From Chryseobacterium limigenitum (GTDB taxonomy: Bacteria > Bacteroidota > Bacteroidia > Flavobacteriales > Weeksellaceae), in assembly GCF_900114875.1 (NCBI RefSeq), contig NZ_FPKW01000010.1, positions 84,311 to 148,310 on the forward strand: a stretch of DNA of 64,000 nt, in the 5' to 3' direction. A model generated the notes under the pieces. It made no database searches. It saw only the letters and a program-made list of their open reading frames with translations, and was not told where the DNA came from. Each line of letters begins with the position of its first letter. The stretch's first letter is position 1. The translations under genes and the position numbers were made by a program. Of this stretch, positions 35,019-43,957 are shown piece after piece.

Positions 35019-35621
35019 ATGATTTCGGTATATAAACTCAAACCAAAATTTCAGCAGCTGCTCACACCTATTTTATTATTTTTAAATAAAAAGAAAATTA
35101 CAGCCAATCAAATTACGATCAGTTCAATTTTGTTATCTGTCATTATTGGAGTCTTATTTTGGAATGCTGATGTTTCAAAGTGGTTTTTCCTAAGCTTACC
35201 GATCGGATTACTGATAAGGATGGCTTTGAATGCGCTGGACGGGATGATGGCAAGAAAATTTAATCAAACGAGTAAATTAGGTGAAGTTTTGAATGAGGTT
35301 GGAGATATCGTTTCAGATGTGATTATATTTTTTCCTTTATTAAAATTTCAGCCGGAAAGTTTGTATTTAATTATAGCCTTCATTATTTTAAGCATCATTA
35401 ATGAATTTGCAGGATTGATTGGAAAAGTGGTCGGAAAACAACGCCGTTATGACGGGCCGATGGGAAAAAGTGACCGCGCTTTGATTCTAGGTTTGTATGG
35501 CTTGATCGCATTTTTTGGAGTGAATATTTCAAATTATTCTCAATATATATTTGGTCTGATTATTTTATTACTTCTGATCAGCACTTACACCCGACTTAAA
35601 AAATCACTCCATGAAGCCTGA
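35019..35621 (+). CDS. CDP-alcohol phosphatidyltransferase-like protein (YnbA-like), first gene of a lipid operon
   Basis: A 200-residue integral membrane protein with about six membrane segments. The family transfers a phosphatidyl group from a CDP-activated lipid to an alcohol. The usual signature is D-x2-D-G-x2-A-R-x8-G-x3-D-x3-D. Here residues 71-96 keep the spacing but read N71-x2-D74-G-x2-A-R-x8-G-x3-N92-x3-D96, so two of the four metal-binding or catalytic Asp are Asn. Length and context match E. coli YnbA, also uncharacterised. The stop overlaps the next gene by 11 bp. A different substrate or metal arrangement is likely; loss of activity is also possible. Confidence 0.85.
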   Translation: MISVYKLKPKFQQLLTPILLFLNKKKITANQITISSILLSVIIGVLFWNADVSKWFFLSLPIGLLIRMALNALDGMMARKFNQTSKLGEVLNEVGDIVSDVIIFFPLLKFQPESLYLIIAFIILSIINEFAGLIGKVVGKQRRYDGPMGKSDRALILGLYGLIAFFGVNISNYSQYIFGLIILLLLISTYTRLKKSLHEA

Positions 35622-36414
35622 AGAAAATAAATTCGCAGACGTTCCTTTACGCGTGAAAACATGGATTTACATTATCCTAGTTTTTGCTCTTGGAATTTCA
35701 CATCCTTTGGCAATGAAGATCTTCGTTTCATGGATCAGTTTTCAATGTTTTTTTGAATTTTTGAGAATGTTTAAAGTGAATACCAACAAAATTATTCCTT
35801 CAATTATCGTTGGAGTTTTACAATTCTTTTTATTGCTTTTTTTGAATATTGAGAACTATTTTCTTTACAGTTTATCTCTATTAATCATTATATTATTATC
35901 TTTTTCAATATTAAAATCATCGGGAAAACAATTGTCTGGAATATTAATTGGTTTAGTAGTTTGCCTTTTTGCTTTTCCGCATTTAGCTTTTATCCGAGAA
36001 AATATTTCAGGAATTTACTCAATTATTTTCCTCGTTGTAATTACCGAACTCAATGATGTTTTTCAATATGTAATGGGAAAATTCTTTGGAAAACATAAAA
36101 TCGTTCCGAAGATCAGCCCAAATAAAACGTTGGAAGGATTTCTTGGAGGGGTATTTCTTACGATGATATTAAGTAATATTTTAGGTTTCTTTTTATTAAA
36201 TTCTACCATTCTCACCAACACAGTTTTAGGATTAATATTAGGAATTTCAGGATTTTGCGGAGACATTTTCATGTCTTATTTAAAAAGAAAAACAGATGTA
36301 AAAGACACCGGAAATTTACTCCCCGGACATGGTGGTTTATTAGACAGAATGGACAGTTTGATTTTTAATGCTCCGATTTTTTTCTGGCTGCTTCCCCTTC
36401 TTTTAAAGATGTAA
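35611..36414 (+). CDS. CDP-diglyceride synthase-like protein (YnbB-like)
   Basis: A 267-residue membrane protein of the phosphatidate cytidylyltransferase (CdsA) family, which activates phosphatidate with CTP. The CdsA C-terminal signature is complete at about residues 226-251 ('SYLKRKTDVKDTG' then 'LPGHGGLLDRMDS'), with the 'SPNKTLEGFLGG' block at about 168-179. About eight membrane segments are visible. A housekeeping CdsA would not be expected inside an accessory operon, so this is probably a dedicated second enzyme feeding the preceding transferase. It overlaps the gene before it by 11 bp and ends 3 bp before the next. Confidence 0.9.
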   Translation: MKPEENKFADVPLRVKTWIYIILVFALGISHPLAMKIFVSWISFQCFFEFLRMFKVNTNKIIPSIIVGVLQFFLLLFLNIENYFLYSLSLLIIILLSFSILKSSGKQLSGILIGLVVCLFAFPHLAFIRENISGIYSIIFLVVITELNDVFQYVMGKFFGKHKIVPKISPNKTLEGFLGGVFLTMILSNILGFFLLNSTILTNTVLGLILGISGFCGDIFMSYLKRKTDVKDTGNLLPGHGGLLDRMDSLIFNAPIFFWLLPLLLKM

Positions 36415-36417
36415 AAA

Positions 36418-37455
36418 ATGGACAAAAAATTCAAAAGAGCACTATTATTTTCAGGTGGCGGAACAAGGTTAATGATCTACCTCGGAATGTTTGCAGCATT
36501 AGAAGAACTTGGAATGAAACCCGATGTTCTCATCGCTTCGTGTGGCGGAGCTTTTGCAGCAACCGTCATCAATGCTTTCCCGGACAATCTTTCAAGAAAA
36601 GGATATTTTCAATCCGAAGAATATTTTCAATTTGTATCTAAAACAACACTAACAAAACAGAAAAAACTCTCTGAAATCGGACTTTTCTCTCTAAAGAAAC
36701 TATTTAACAAAAAGAATGCTCCTTATATTGAAGATGTCTTTAATCGATACTTGGTTGAAATGAATCAGGATTTAGCTATAGATTTTCCTTCATTAAAAAA
36801 CACCAAATTTTCTCAAGAAATCCCAACACTTATCATCGGTTCAGAACTTCTTTTTGATCCAACAGAAGTTGAAAAAAAACGAAATAATCGAAAATTATAT
36901 CAAAAAATAATTTTTACCGATCCGGAAACAGCAAAGAAAATAATTCCACAGCAAATCATCATTAGTTCTGAAAATTTAAAAAACAGTGCTATCAAAGAAA
37001 TTCCCAAAATAAGAACTGATGTTTCTTTGTTGGCAAGCACAAGGATTTCCGTTTCTGATATGTTCTATGTTGCTCCCGCTTCATTACATGGAAAATATTT
37101 TGCCGGCGGAGCTATCGATTTAATTCCCATTGAGCTTGCAAAACACATTGCTGATGAAGTTTTTATTGAAAAAAAGCAATCTTATACTCCTTTAGAAGAA
37201 GCTTTTGTTCGTGCCGTTTTAGGATACAGTGGAAATAAAAGACTGGAAGATATTGAAAAACAGTCGCCTGATTTTCAAATTGACACCAATGATATCAAAC
37301 AAAAACTGGAGGGACATTATATCAAAAAAAACATCAATTGGAAAAAATTTGAGATCGAGCTTTCTTTACCAAAAAGTCACCAACAGTTTGTAAAAGACAT
37401 GGAGATGCAGTGGCAATATGGTTTTGATCAGACGATAAAAAGTATCAAAAAATAA
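36418..37455 (+). CDS. Patatin-like phospholipase-fold protein with altered catalytic dyad
   Basis: A 345-residue patatin-fold protein. The oxyanion-hole loop 'FSGGGTR' is at residues 11-17 and the nucleophile Ser41 in 'LIASCGG'; the usual G-x-S-x-G is I-A-S-C-G. The partner Asp normally sits in a D-G-G/A motif followed by a Pro some residues later. The matching segment here is 'YFAGGAIDLIP', with Ala229 where the Asp should be. It may therefore be a weak or altered hydrolase, a lipid-binding protein, or use Asp234 instead. E. coli ynbABCD has no such gene, so this is an addition specific to this version of the cluster. Confidence 0.75.
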   Translation: MDKKFKRALLFSGGGTRLMIYLGMFAALEELGMKPDVLIASCGGAFAATVINAFPDNLSRKGYFQSEEYFQFVSKTTLTKQKKLSEIGLFSLKKLFNKKNAPYIEDVFNRYLVEMNQDLAIDFPSLKNTKFSQEIPTLIIGSELLFDPTEVEKKRNNRKLYQKIIFTDPETAKKIIPQQIIISSENLKNSAIKEIPKIRTDVSLLASTRISVSDMFYVAPASLHGKYFAGGAIDLIPIELAKHIADEVFIEKKQSYTPLEEAFVRAVLGYSGNKRLEDIEKQSPDFQIDTNDIKQKLEGHYIKKNINWKKFEIELSLPKSHQQFVKDMEMQWQYGFDQTIKSIKK

Positions 37456-37532
37456 AAGGAGTTGAAGCTTTTACACTTTTCGTGATTAAATTAAACTTAT
37501 TTTTACCTAAAATTGAAAATCACAACACACTC

Positions 37533-38285
37533 ATGAACGTTTTTATTGCAGGCGGAACTTCGGGAATCGGCTATTCTCTTGCTCAGCATTATCTTTCAAA
37601 AGGGTATCGCGTAGGGATTTGTGGAAGAGATTTAACCAAAATTCCTGATAATAGTTCAGAAAATTTAAACGTATTTCAAGCAGATGTTTGTGATATAAAT
37701 TCAATTTTTTCGGCAGTAAATGATTTTCTACAAAATAAGGTTCTTGATATTTTCATCAATTGCGCCGGAAGCTACGCAGAAGATGTTGCCGGAAGAATTT
37801 CTTATGAAGAAGCCGAAGAAATGCTGCAAACCAATATTTTAGGAACTGTCAATTGTTTTGAAGTAGCAAGAAAAGCTATGAAAGGTCAAAACAAAGGAAA
37901 TATTGCGGTTATCGCATCCGTTTCCGGGATTTTAGATTATGAAAATTCGAGTTTGTATACTAAGACTAAACGTTCGGTAATTCAGATTGCAGATGCTTAT
38001 CGCCGGGCTTTGAAACCGTTTGGAGTTTCTGTAACGACCATTGCTCCGGGTTATGTTGATACCTTAAAATTGAGACAGCTTAACGATAATGATCTAAGTA
38101 AAAAACCGTTTCTTACTGATCTTGAAACTGCTACAACAATCATTTCAGATGCTATTGAGAAGCGAAAAAAATTAATCATTTTCCCTGCAAAGATGAAATG
38201 GATGATGAAGTCATTATCCATCCTTCCTTCTTCATTATTAAATCTTATCATGTTCAGGAAAGCCAAATGGATGAAAAACGACTAA
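37533..38285 (+). CDS. Short-chain dehydrogenase/reductase in the lipid operon
   Basis: A 250-residue NAD(P)-dependent oxidoreductase with a Rossmann fold. The cofactor loop 'IAGGTSGIGYSLA' is at about residues 4-16, 'NCAGSYAE' near 76-83, and the catalytic Ser and Tyr-x3-Lys in 'ASVSGILDY' and 'LYTKTKR'. I start at MNVFIAGG (37533), where the fold begins; an upstream in-frame ATG at 37482 would add 17 unlike residues. Its last 19 bp overlap the next gene. The C-terminus is hydrophobic ('SILPSSLLNLIMF'), suggesting membrane association, as in lipid reductases. The substrate is unknown. Confidence 0.85.
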   Translation: MNVFIAGGTSGIGYSLAQHYLSKGYRVGICGRDLTKIPDNSSENLNVFQADVCDINSIFSAVNDFLQNKVLDIFINCAGSYAEDVAGRISYEEAEEMLQTNILGTVNCFEVARKAMKGQNKGNIAVIASVSGILDYENSSLYTKTKRSVIQIADAYRRALKPFGVSVTTIAPGYVDTLKLRQLNDNDLSKKPFLTDLETATTIISDAIEKRKKLIIFPAKMKWMMKSLSILPSSLLNLIMFRKAKWMKND

Positions 38286-39568
38286 AACTTAAGCCTAAAA
38301 CCTATGCTATGTTGCTGTGTTCTGTTGTATTCATGATTGTTTACAATTATTCAGCATGGCATGTTTCAAAGCTCCAAAAAGTTCCATCTTTTGTTTTTGA
38401 TTTTGAGAAATACATTCCGTTTCTCCCTTGGACTATCATTCCTTATATGACCAGCGTGCTGTTTTTCTGTAGCATTTTTTTCTTTTGCAACACGAAAGAA
38501 CAGCTTAAAGTTCTGACTCAAAGAATGTTGTTTGTAACTATTGTAGCCGGAATTTGTTTTCTATTATTTCCATTAAAATTTTCTTTGCAAAAACCGCAAG
38601 TCAGTAATTCTATTTTCGGATATTCTTTTCAGTTTTTAACAACTTTTGACTCGCCTTTCAATCAGGCTCCGTCTTTACATATTGTGTATGCTTTTATTTT
38701 CTGGAGCGTTTTTAGAAATTTAAAAAAGTGGAAGATCTTTTTAATGATTTGGCTCGTTGCTATAGGAATTTCTACTTTAACAACTTATCAACATCATTTG
38801 ATTGATGTTGTTACAGGAACTATTCTCGCCCACATTAGTTTTCTATTCTTTCCTTATCAGAAAAACAACTTTTTATACAGGAATTTTCAAGTCGCTAATT
38901 TTTATTTTTTATTAGCTTGGATCATTGTTTCAATCTTTTTATTGATATATAAATTTTCAAATGAATATTGGTTGATTTTGTTATGGCCAGCTCTTGTTAT
39001 GATTTTGACAGGCTATCATTATCAAAAAAATAATATTCACTTTTTAAAAGATAACAATGGAAATATTCCTTTGTACAAAACAATATTTTATTATCCATAT
39101 TTATTCATTTATTGGATATTCTGGAAGTTTTTAAGAAAAAATAAAAAACCATTAGAAATTATAACCAACATTTATATTTCGTCAAAACCTGATAAAAATG
39201 ATTTGCAGGATTTTGAAATTAATAAAAATACTTTCGTCTACGATCTTTCAGCAGAAATTGAAGAAAATTCTGAAATCAAACAAAAATCTACCTATTACTC
39301 TGTTTCTTTTTTAGATATCGGAATGTTGGATCTTGATCAGACGAAAAAATTAGTTACAAAAATCACAGAAAATTATCTTCATCTTCCGAAAGACGGAAAA
39401 ATACTCATTCATTGCACGATGGGCTACACCAGAAGTTCTGTCATCGGAATTTTAGTAATGAAAAATATTCTATCTTTACCTCTAAACCAAGCAATAACCA
39501 ATATGAAAGTCCTGAATAAGAATGCGGTCATCCATTCTTACATCTACGATTTTCTGAAAAAATTTTAA
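38267..39568 (+). CDS. PAP2 lipid phosphatase fused to a dual-specificity phosphatase (YnbD-like)
   Basis: A 433-residue fusion. The N-terminal ~270 residues are membrane-embedded and carry PAP2-type motifs: 'PSLHIVYAF' (Ser-x-His) and 'TYQHHLIDVVTG' (His-x3-Asp). The C-terminal domain is a dual-specificity/tyrosine phosphatase with the P-loop 'HCTMGYTRSS' (Cys-x5-Arg) and an upstream acidic loop 'LDIGMLDLDQ'. E. coli YnbD has the same fusion. In mitochondria a DSP of this type (PTPMT1) removes phosphate from phosphatidylglycerophosphate; a comparable step after the transferase fits the operon but is inference. I start at MDEKRLKLK, within the SDR end. Confidence 0.85.
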   Translation: MDEKRLKLKPKTYAMLLCSVVFMIVYNYSAWHVSKLQKVPSFVFDFEKYIPFLPWTIIPYMTSVLFFCSIFFFCNTKEQLKVLTQRMLFVTIVAGICFLLFPLKFSLQKPQVSNSIFGYSFQFLTTFDSPFNQAPSLHIVYAFIFWSVFRNLKKWKIFLMIWLVAIGISTLTTYQHHLIDVVTGTILAHISFLFFPYQKNNFLYRNFQVANFYFLLAWIIVSIFLLIYKFSNEYWLILLWPALVMILTGYHYQKNNIHFLKDNNGNIPLYKTIFYYPYLFIYWIFWKFLRKNKKPLEIITNIYISSKPDKNDLQDFEINKNTFVYDLSAEIEENSEIKQKSTYYSVSFLDIGMLDLDQTKKLVTKITENYLHLPKDGKILIHCTMGYTRSSVIGILVMKNILSLPLNQAITNMKVLNKNAVIHSYIYDFLKKF

Positions 39569-39570
39569 AT

Positions 39571-41265
39571 ATGAACAGTGGAAATTTTAAGAGTTTTGAT
39601 GAAAGCGAGATCTTTTATCGCGAGTGGAATTATCAACCTCAACAAAAAAGCATCATCATCATCCATCGCGGACACGAACATTCTGAAAGACTGAACGATA
39701 TCGCACAATCACCTCAATTTTCAAACTATACTATTTTTGCATTCGACCTTCGCGGGCATGGACATACAAAAATGCCGACATCTTCCGTTTTCATGGATTA
39801 TGTTCGTGATCTGGACTCTTTTTCAAAATTTTTACAGTCAAAATATGAAGTGAAAATTTCTGATGTTTTCGTACTTGCCAACAGTATTGGCGGCGTTGTC
39901 GCTTCGGCTTGGGCTCATGATTTTGCACCTGATATTGCGGGAATGGCTCTTTTGGCACCCGCTTTTAGAATCAATCTTATTGTTCCTTTGGCAAATGAAA
40001 TGATCACTTTGGGGACAAAATTGAAGAAAGGATTGATTATCAAAAGTTATGTAAAATCAACCATGTTGACTCATGATCCCGAACAGCAAAAAGCTTACGA
40101 TACAGACCCTTTGATCACAAGATCTATTGATGCAGAATTACTGATCGATCTTGCAAAAGCAGGAAAACGTTTGGTTGAAGATGCAGAAGCAATCGACACA
40201 CCTACCCTTATTTTATCTGCTGAAAAAGATCACGTCGTTTTCAATAAAGATCAGAAAAATTTTCATGATAAATTAGATACAGATTTAAAAAAATACGAAG
40301 TCCTTCCTAACTTTTTCCATGGAATCTTGTTTGATACAGGAAAGGAAATGGTTTATGATAAAATTAAAGATTTCGCTGAAAAATGCTTTACCAAAACTCA
40401 GAAAAAAGCATCACTTTCACCGGATAAATTTTCTGTAAAAGAATATCAGGATCTTCAAAATAATGTTGGAAATAACCTGAATTTTAAATTTCAAAAATGG
40501 TCTCTCAGCAAAATTGGAAAGATCAGCAACGGAATGGCAATCGGATTGAAACACGGTTTTGATTCCGGCGCTTCTTTGGATTATGTTTATCACAACCAGC
40601 CTCAAGGGAAATTAGGTTTCGGAAAAATGATGGATAAAAATTATCTTGAAGCTATCGGCTGGACGGGGATTAGAATCAGAAAACAACATTTGATCAAGAT
40701 TTTAGAACAAAAAATTCAAACTCTGAAAAAAGAAGGCAGAAAAGTAAAGATCCTTGATATTGCAGGCGGAACTGGAAACTATTTATTCGATATTAAAGAA
40801 AAATATCCTGAAGTTGAAATCGTTGTCAATGAATTTGTACAGGCAAATATTGAGATCGGAGAAAAAGTAATTCAGGGCAAAAAATATCAAAACATCAGAT
40901 TCACCAATTTCGATTGTTTTGATCCTGAAACGTATAAAAAATTGAATTTTGAGCCTAATATCACCATTGTTTCGGGAATTTTAGAGCTTTTTGGAGATAA
41001 CGAAATGGCGAGTAAAGCGATTCAGGGAATTAATTCTATTTCAGAGCAAAATTCATTCATCGTTTATACCGGACAGCCTTGGCATCCACAATTAAAAATG
41101 ATTGCGTATGTTCTGAATAATCATCAAAACAAAGACTGGATCATGAGAAGACGTTCGCAAAAAGAACTTGACAGAATGATGGCTTTCAATAATATTCAGA
41201 AAGAAAATATGTTGATCGATGATTTTGGAATTTTTACAGTTTCTTCTGGGAAGGTTAATTTTTAA
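39571..41265 (+). CDS. Alpha/beta hydrolase fused to a class I methyltransferase (YnbC-like)
   Basis: A 564-residue two-domain protein. Residues 1-270 are a monoacylglycerol-lipase-like alpha/beta hydrolase: the nucleophile elbow is 'ANSIGG' (A-x-S-x-G rather than G-x-S-x-G), the acid lies in 'LSAEKDHVV' and the His in 'NFFHGILFD'. Residues ~330-560 are a SAM-dependent methyltransferase with motif I 'ILDIAGGTGNYLF' and an acidic end of strand 2 ('VEIVVNEF'). E. coli YnbC has this same fusion. As the last gene, 2 bp after the phosphatase, it could trim an acyl chain and methylate the head group; which lipid is involved is unknown. Confidence 0.85.
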   Translation: MNSGNFKSFDESEIFYREWNYQPQQKSIIIIHRGHEHSERLNDIAQSPQFSNYTIFAFDLRGHGHTKMPTSSVFMDYVRDLDSFSKFLQSKYEVKISDVFVLANSIGGVVASAWAHDFAPDIAGMALLAPAFRINLIVPLANEMITLGTKLKKGLIIKSYVKSTMLTHDPEQQKAYDTDPLITRSIDAELLIDLAKAGKRLVEDAEAIDTPTLILSAEKDHVVFNKDQKNFHDKLDTDLKKYEVLPNFFHGILFDTGKEMVYDKIKDFAEKCFTKTQKKASLSPDKFSVKEYQDLQNNVGNNLNFKFQKWSLSKIGKISNGMAIGLKHGFDSGASLDYVYHNQPQGKLGFGKMMDKNYLEAIGWTGIRIRKQHLIKILEQKIQTLKKEGRKVKILDIAGGTGNYLFDIKEKYPEVEIVVNEFVQANIEIGEKVIQGKKYQNIRFTNFDCFDPETYKKLNFEPNITIVSGILELFGDNEMASKAIQGINSISEQNSFIVYTGQPWHPQLKMIAYVLNNHQNKDWIMRRRSQKELDRMMAFNNIQKENMLIDDFGIFTVSSGKVNF

Positions 41266-41348
41266 GTTAAAATTAAAACTTTTAAAAATTTAGTTTAGAT
41301 TCCTCCAGGATGACAAATAAACTGTTAAATTTTAAATTATTATAAAAT

Positions 41349-41383
41349 AAAAAAGGCTTCCCAATACTATTGAGAAGCCTTTT
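41349..41383. terminator. Bidirectional terminator between the lipid operon and yceI
   Basis: AAAAAAGGCTTC and GAAGCCTTTT form the arms between convergent genes. It closes the six-gene operon on the plus strand and yceI on the minus strand. Confidence 0.8.
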
Positions 41384-41407
41384 CTTAAACCAAATTTATA
41401 TGAAAAA

Positions 41408-41980
41408 TTATTGTTTAGCAAGCTCAAAATATAAGCTTACTTCAACGTCTTTAGCTACGCCTGCACCCGTTGGATCATATTTAATGTTATAATCTAAACG
41501 GTTAACCGTAAATTTTGTCTGGAAACCCATCACTTCTTTTCCCTGTTGATTTTTTGTGATACCACCGTAAGTTACAGGAACAGAAATTTCTTTAGTTACA
41601 TCTTTAATCGTCAATTTACCTTTTAAAGTGTAGGTATTATTTTTATCTTTTGTGATAGAAGCACTTTCAAAAGTCATAGTCGGAAACTTTTCTGCATCAA
41701 AGAAATCTGCACTTTGTAAATGCTTATCTCTCATTTCAACACCTGTGTTTACAGAGTTTGTATTCACAAAGAAGCTAAATTCCGCTTTATCCAAACCGCC
41801 TTCTTTACTGGCAGCTACTTTTCCGTCAAATTTATCAAATCTACCTTGTACAAAGCTGATTCCCATATGTTTGATATTGAAATTTACAGAAGAATGCATT
41901 GGATCTACTGCCCAACCTGTCTGTGCAAAACCGACAACACTTAGTAAAGCAAATACAAAAGTTAAAAATACTTTTTTCAT
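41408..41980 (-). CDS. YceI family periplasmic lipid-binding protein
   Basis: A 190-residue protein with a signal peptide (cleavage after 'VVGFAQ') and a lipocalin-like barrel that in the family binds isoprenoid or fatty chains. Conserved features are 'WAVDPMHSSVNFNIKHMGIS' (about residues 23-42), 'MRDKHLQSADFFDAEKFPTMTFES' (about 83-106) and 'LTIKDVTKEISVPVTYGG'. The place of action is the periplasm. It has its own terminator and no operon partners. The bound ligand cannot be told from the sequence. Confidence 0.92.
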   Translation of the reverse strand: MKKVFLTFVFALLSVVGFAQTGWAVDPMHSSVNFNIKHMGISFVQGRFDKFDGKVAASKEGGLDKAEFSFFVNTNSVNTGVEMRDKHLQSADFFDAEKFPTMTFESASITKDKNNTYTLKGKLTIKDVTKEISVPVTYGGITKNQQGKEVMGFQTKFTVNRLDYNIKYDPTGAGVAKDVEVSLYFELAKQ

Positions 41981-42048
41981 TATATATTATTTTAGATTAA
42001 TCTTATGGCAAATGTAGGCCGTAAAAAACTATTCGACCTTGATCTATG

Positions 42049-42456
42049 TTAGTTTTTGATTTTTGATGAATTTATTTTTGAATAGAGTAAATCAATAAGA
42101 TACATTAAAAGTAATATGGCAAAAGAATTCCCGTACATCAATATCGGTAACATATTTTCATTTGTTGGATTTGAAAAATAGGAGAACGGATTATTTCCCG
42201 AAGCGATCAACATGCACAAATAAATAGCTTCATATAAAATCGCAATTCTCAGTATTGAATGATAACTTTTCCTAAAAATAATGACAGTTACCAATCCTAT
42301 TCCTGTAATTACTGAGGTGAGAATTAGAATTAATATTGAATACATTCCGAAACTTCCACCGGGCAAATTTAAACTTCTCACCGACCAATCTGTACACTGA
42401 GCATTTAAAAGGCTCATCACCACAAAAATCACCAAACTTTTCAGAATATTTTTCAT
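42049..42456 (-). CDS. Uncharacterised small membrane protein
   Basis: A 135-residue protein I do not recognise. It has a hydrophobic N-terminus that could be a signal or anchor, then three predicted membrane segments (about residues 38-60, 69-88 and 104-124) and a Ser/Lys-rich tail. A single Cys lies at residue 21. It lies between yceI and the divergent radA, 61 bp from radA's start. It could be a real gene because its hydrophobic pattern is regular, but no function is suggested. Confidence 0.6.
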   Translation of the reverse strand: MKNILKSLVIFVVMSLLNAQCTDWSVRSLNLPGGSFGMYSILILILTSVITGIGLVTVIIFRKSYHSILRIAILYEAIYLCMLIASGNNPFSYFSNPTNENMLPILMYGNSFAILLLMYLIDLLYSKINSSKIKN

Positions 42457-42517
42457 GCTTGAAAATTAACTAAAATTTCGGAAGAAAAATTCAAAAAAAA
42501 ATCAAGAACTTCGCGGT

Positions 42518-43867
42518 ATGGCAAAATTAAAAACAGCATATTTCTGTCAGAGCTGCGGAACACAATATTCTCAGTGGATGGGACAATGCAAAAACTGTGG
42601 AGAATGGAATACTTTGGTGGAAGAAGTGGTAGAAAAAACCTCATCTAAAACACCACCGTTTTCGAAAACAAAGCAACACGTCATTAATATTGTTGAAGTT
42701 GAAACAATAGAAGAACCCCGTATAAAAACTCCTTCCGAAGAACTTAACCGAGTTTTGGGAGGCGGAATTGTTTTAGGCTCCGTTACCTTGATCGGCGGTG
42801 AGCCCGGAATCGGAAAATCGACGTTACTTTTACAGCTTGCCCTGAAAATGAAGAAAAAAGTTTTCTACGTTTCGGGGGAAGAAAGTGCTTCTCAAATCAA
42901 AATGAGAGCCGACAGATTAACGGATGTTCAAAATCCGAACTGTTTTCTTTACACAGAAACTTCACTGGAAAAAATACTTCATGAATCCAAAAAGCTGGAA
43001 CCGGATTTTGTTATTATTGACTCTATTCAGACTTTACAGTCACAATTAATTGAAAGCTCACCCGGAACCGTTTCTCAGATCAGAGAATGTTCCAACGAGA
43101 TCATTAAATATGCTAAAGAAAATAATGTTCCTGTTTTCTTAGTCGGTCACATCACGAAAGACGGACAAATCGCCGGACCAAAAGTATTGGAGCATATGGT
43201 AGATGTTGTGTTGAATTTTGATGGAGACAGAAATCACCTTTTCAGATTATTGAGAGCTAATAAAAACCGTTTTGGATCAACCGCAGAAATCGGGATCTAT
43301 GAAATGGTTTCGCAAGGTTTAAAGGAAATTAAAAATCCATCCGAAATTTTAATTACTAAAAAATTCGAAGAGCTTTCCGGAAATTCTGTTGCCGTAACTT
43401 TAGAAGGAAACCGACCAATGTTATTGGAAATTCAGGCGTTGGTAAGCACTGCCGTTTATGGAACTCCGCAAAGAAGCTGTACCGGTTTTGATGCCAAAAG
43501 GCTGAATATGTTGTTGGCTGTTCTTGAAAAACGTGCGGGTTTCCAATTAGGCTCAAAAGACGTTTTCTTAAATATTACGGGAGGAATAAAAACCGACGAT
43601 CCTGCTTTGGATCTTGCCGTTATTGCTTCTATTTTATCTTCGAATGAAGATATCGCCATCTCCGAACATTTTTGTTTTGCAGGAGAAATTGGTTTAAGTG
43701 GTGAGATCCGTCCGGTTGCACAGGTTGAACAGAGAATTACGGAAGCTGAAAAATTAGGTTACGAGAAAATTTTTGTTTCCAATCTTAATAAAATTCCGAA
43801 GAGAAAATATGGGATAAAAATCGAAGAAGTAAGTAAAATTGAGGATTTTCATGAAAGACTTTTTTAA
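42518..43867 (+). CDS. radA: DNA repair protein RadA
   Basis: A RecA-like branch-migration helicase for recombinational repair. It has an N-terminal zinc finger (Cys10, 13, 24, 27), Walker A 'GGEPGIGKST' (about residues 88-97), the family-specific 'KNRFGS' motif, and a C-terminal Lon-protease-like domain ('FLNITGGIKTDDPALDLAVIASILSS'). The 449-residue length is normal. It is a single gene divergent from an uncharacterised membrane gene. Confidence 0.96.
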   Translation: MAKLKTAYFCQSCGTQYSQWMGQCKNCGEWNTLVEEVVEKTSSKTPPFSKTKQHVINIVEVETIEEPRIKTPSEELNRVLGGGIVLGSVTLIGGEPGIGKSTLLLQLALKMKKKVFYVSGEESASQIKMRADRLTDVQNPNCFLYTETSLEKILHESKKLEPDFVIIDSIQTLQSQLIESSPGTVSQIRECSNEIIKYAKENNVPVFLVGHITKDGQIAGPKVLEHMVDVVLNFDGDRNHLFRLLRANKNRFGSTAEIGIYEMVSQGLKEIKNPSEILITKKFEELSGNSVAVTLEGNRPMLLEIQALVSTAVYGTPQRSCTGFDAKRLNMLLAVLEKRAGFQLGSKDVFLNITGGIKTDDPALDLAVIASILSSNEDIAISEHFCFAGEIGLSGEIRPVAQVEQRITEAEKLGYEKIFVSNLNKIPKRKYGIKIEEVSKIEDFHERLF

Positions 43868-43957
43868 ATTCTAAAGTTTCAAGATGATAGAATAAGAAGG
43901 AAAATTAGGTAGTATAATTTACAATTAATTATTCAATTTTAAGCCTTATCTTGTAGT

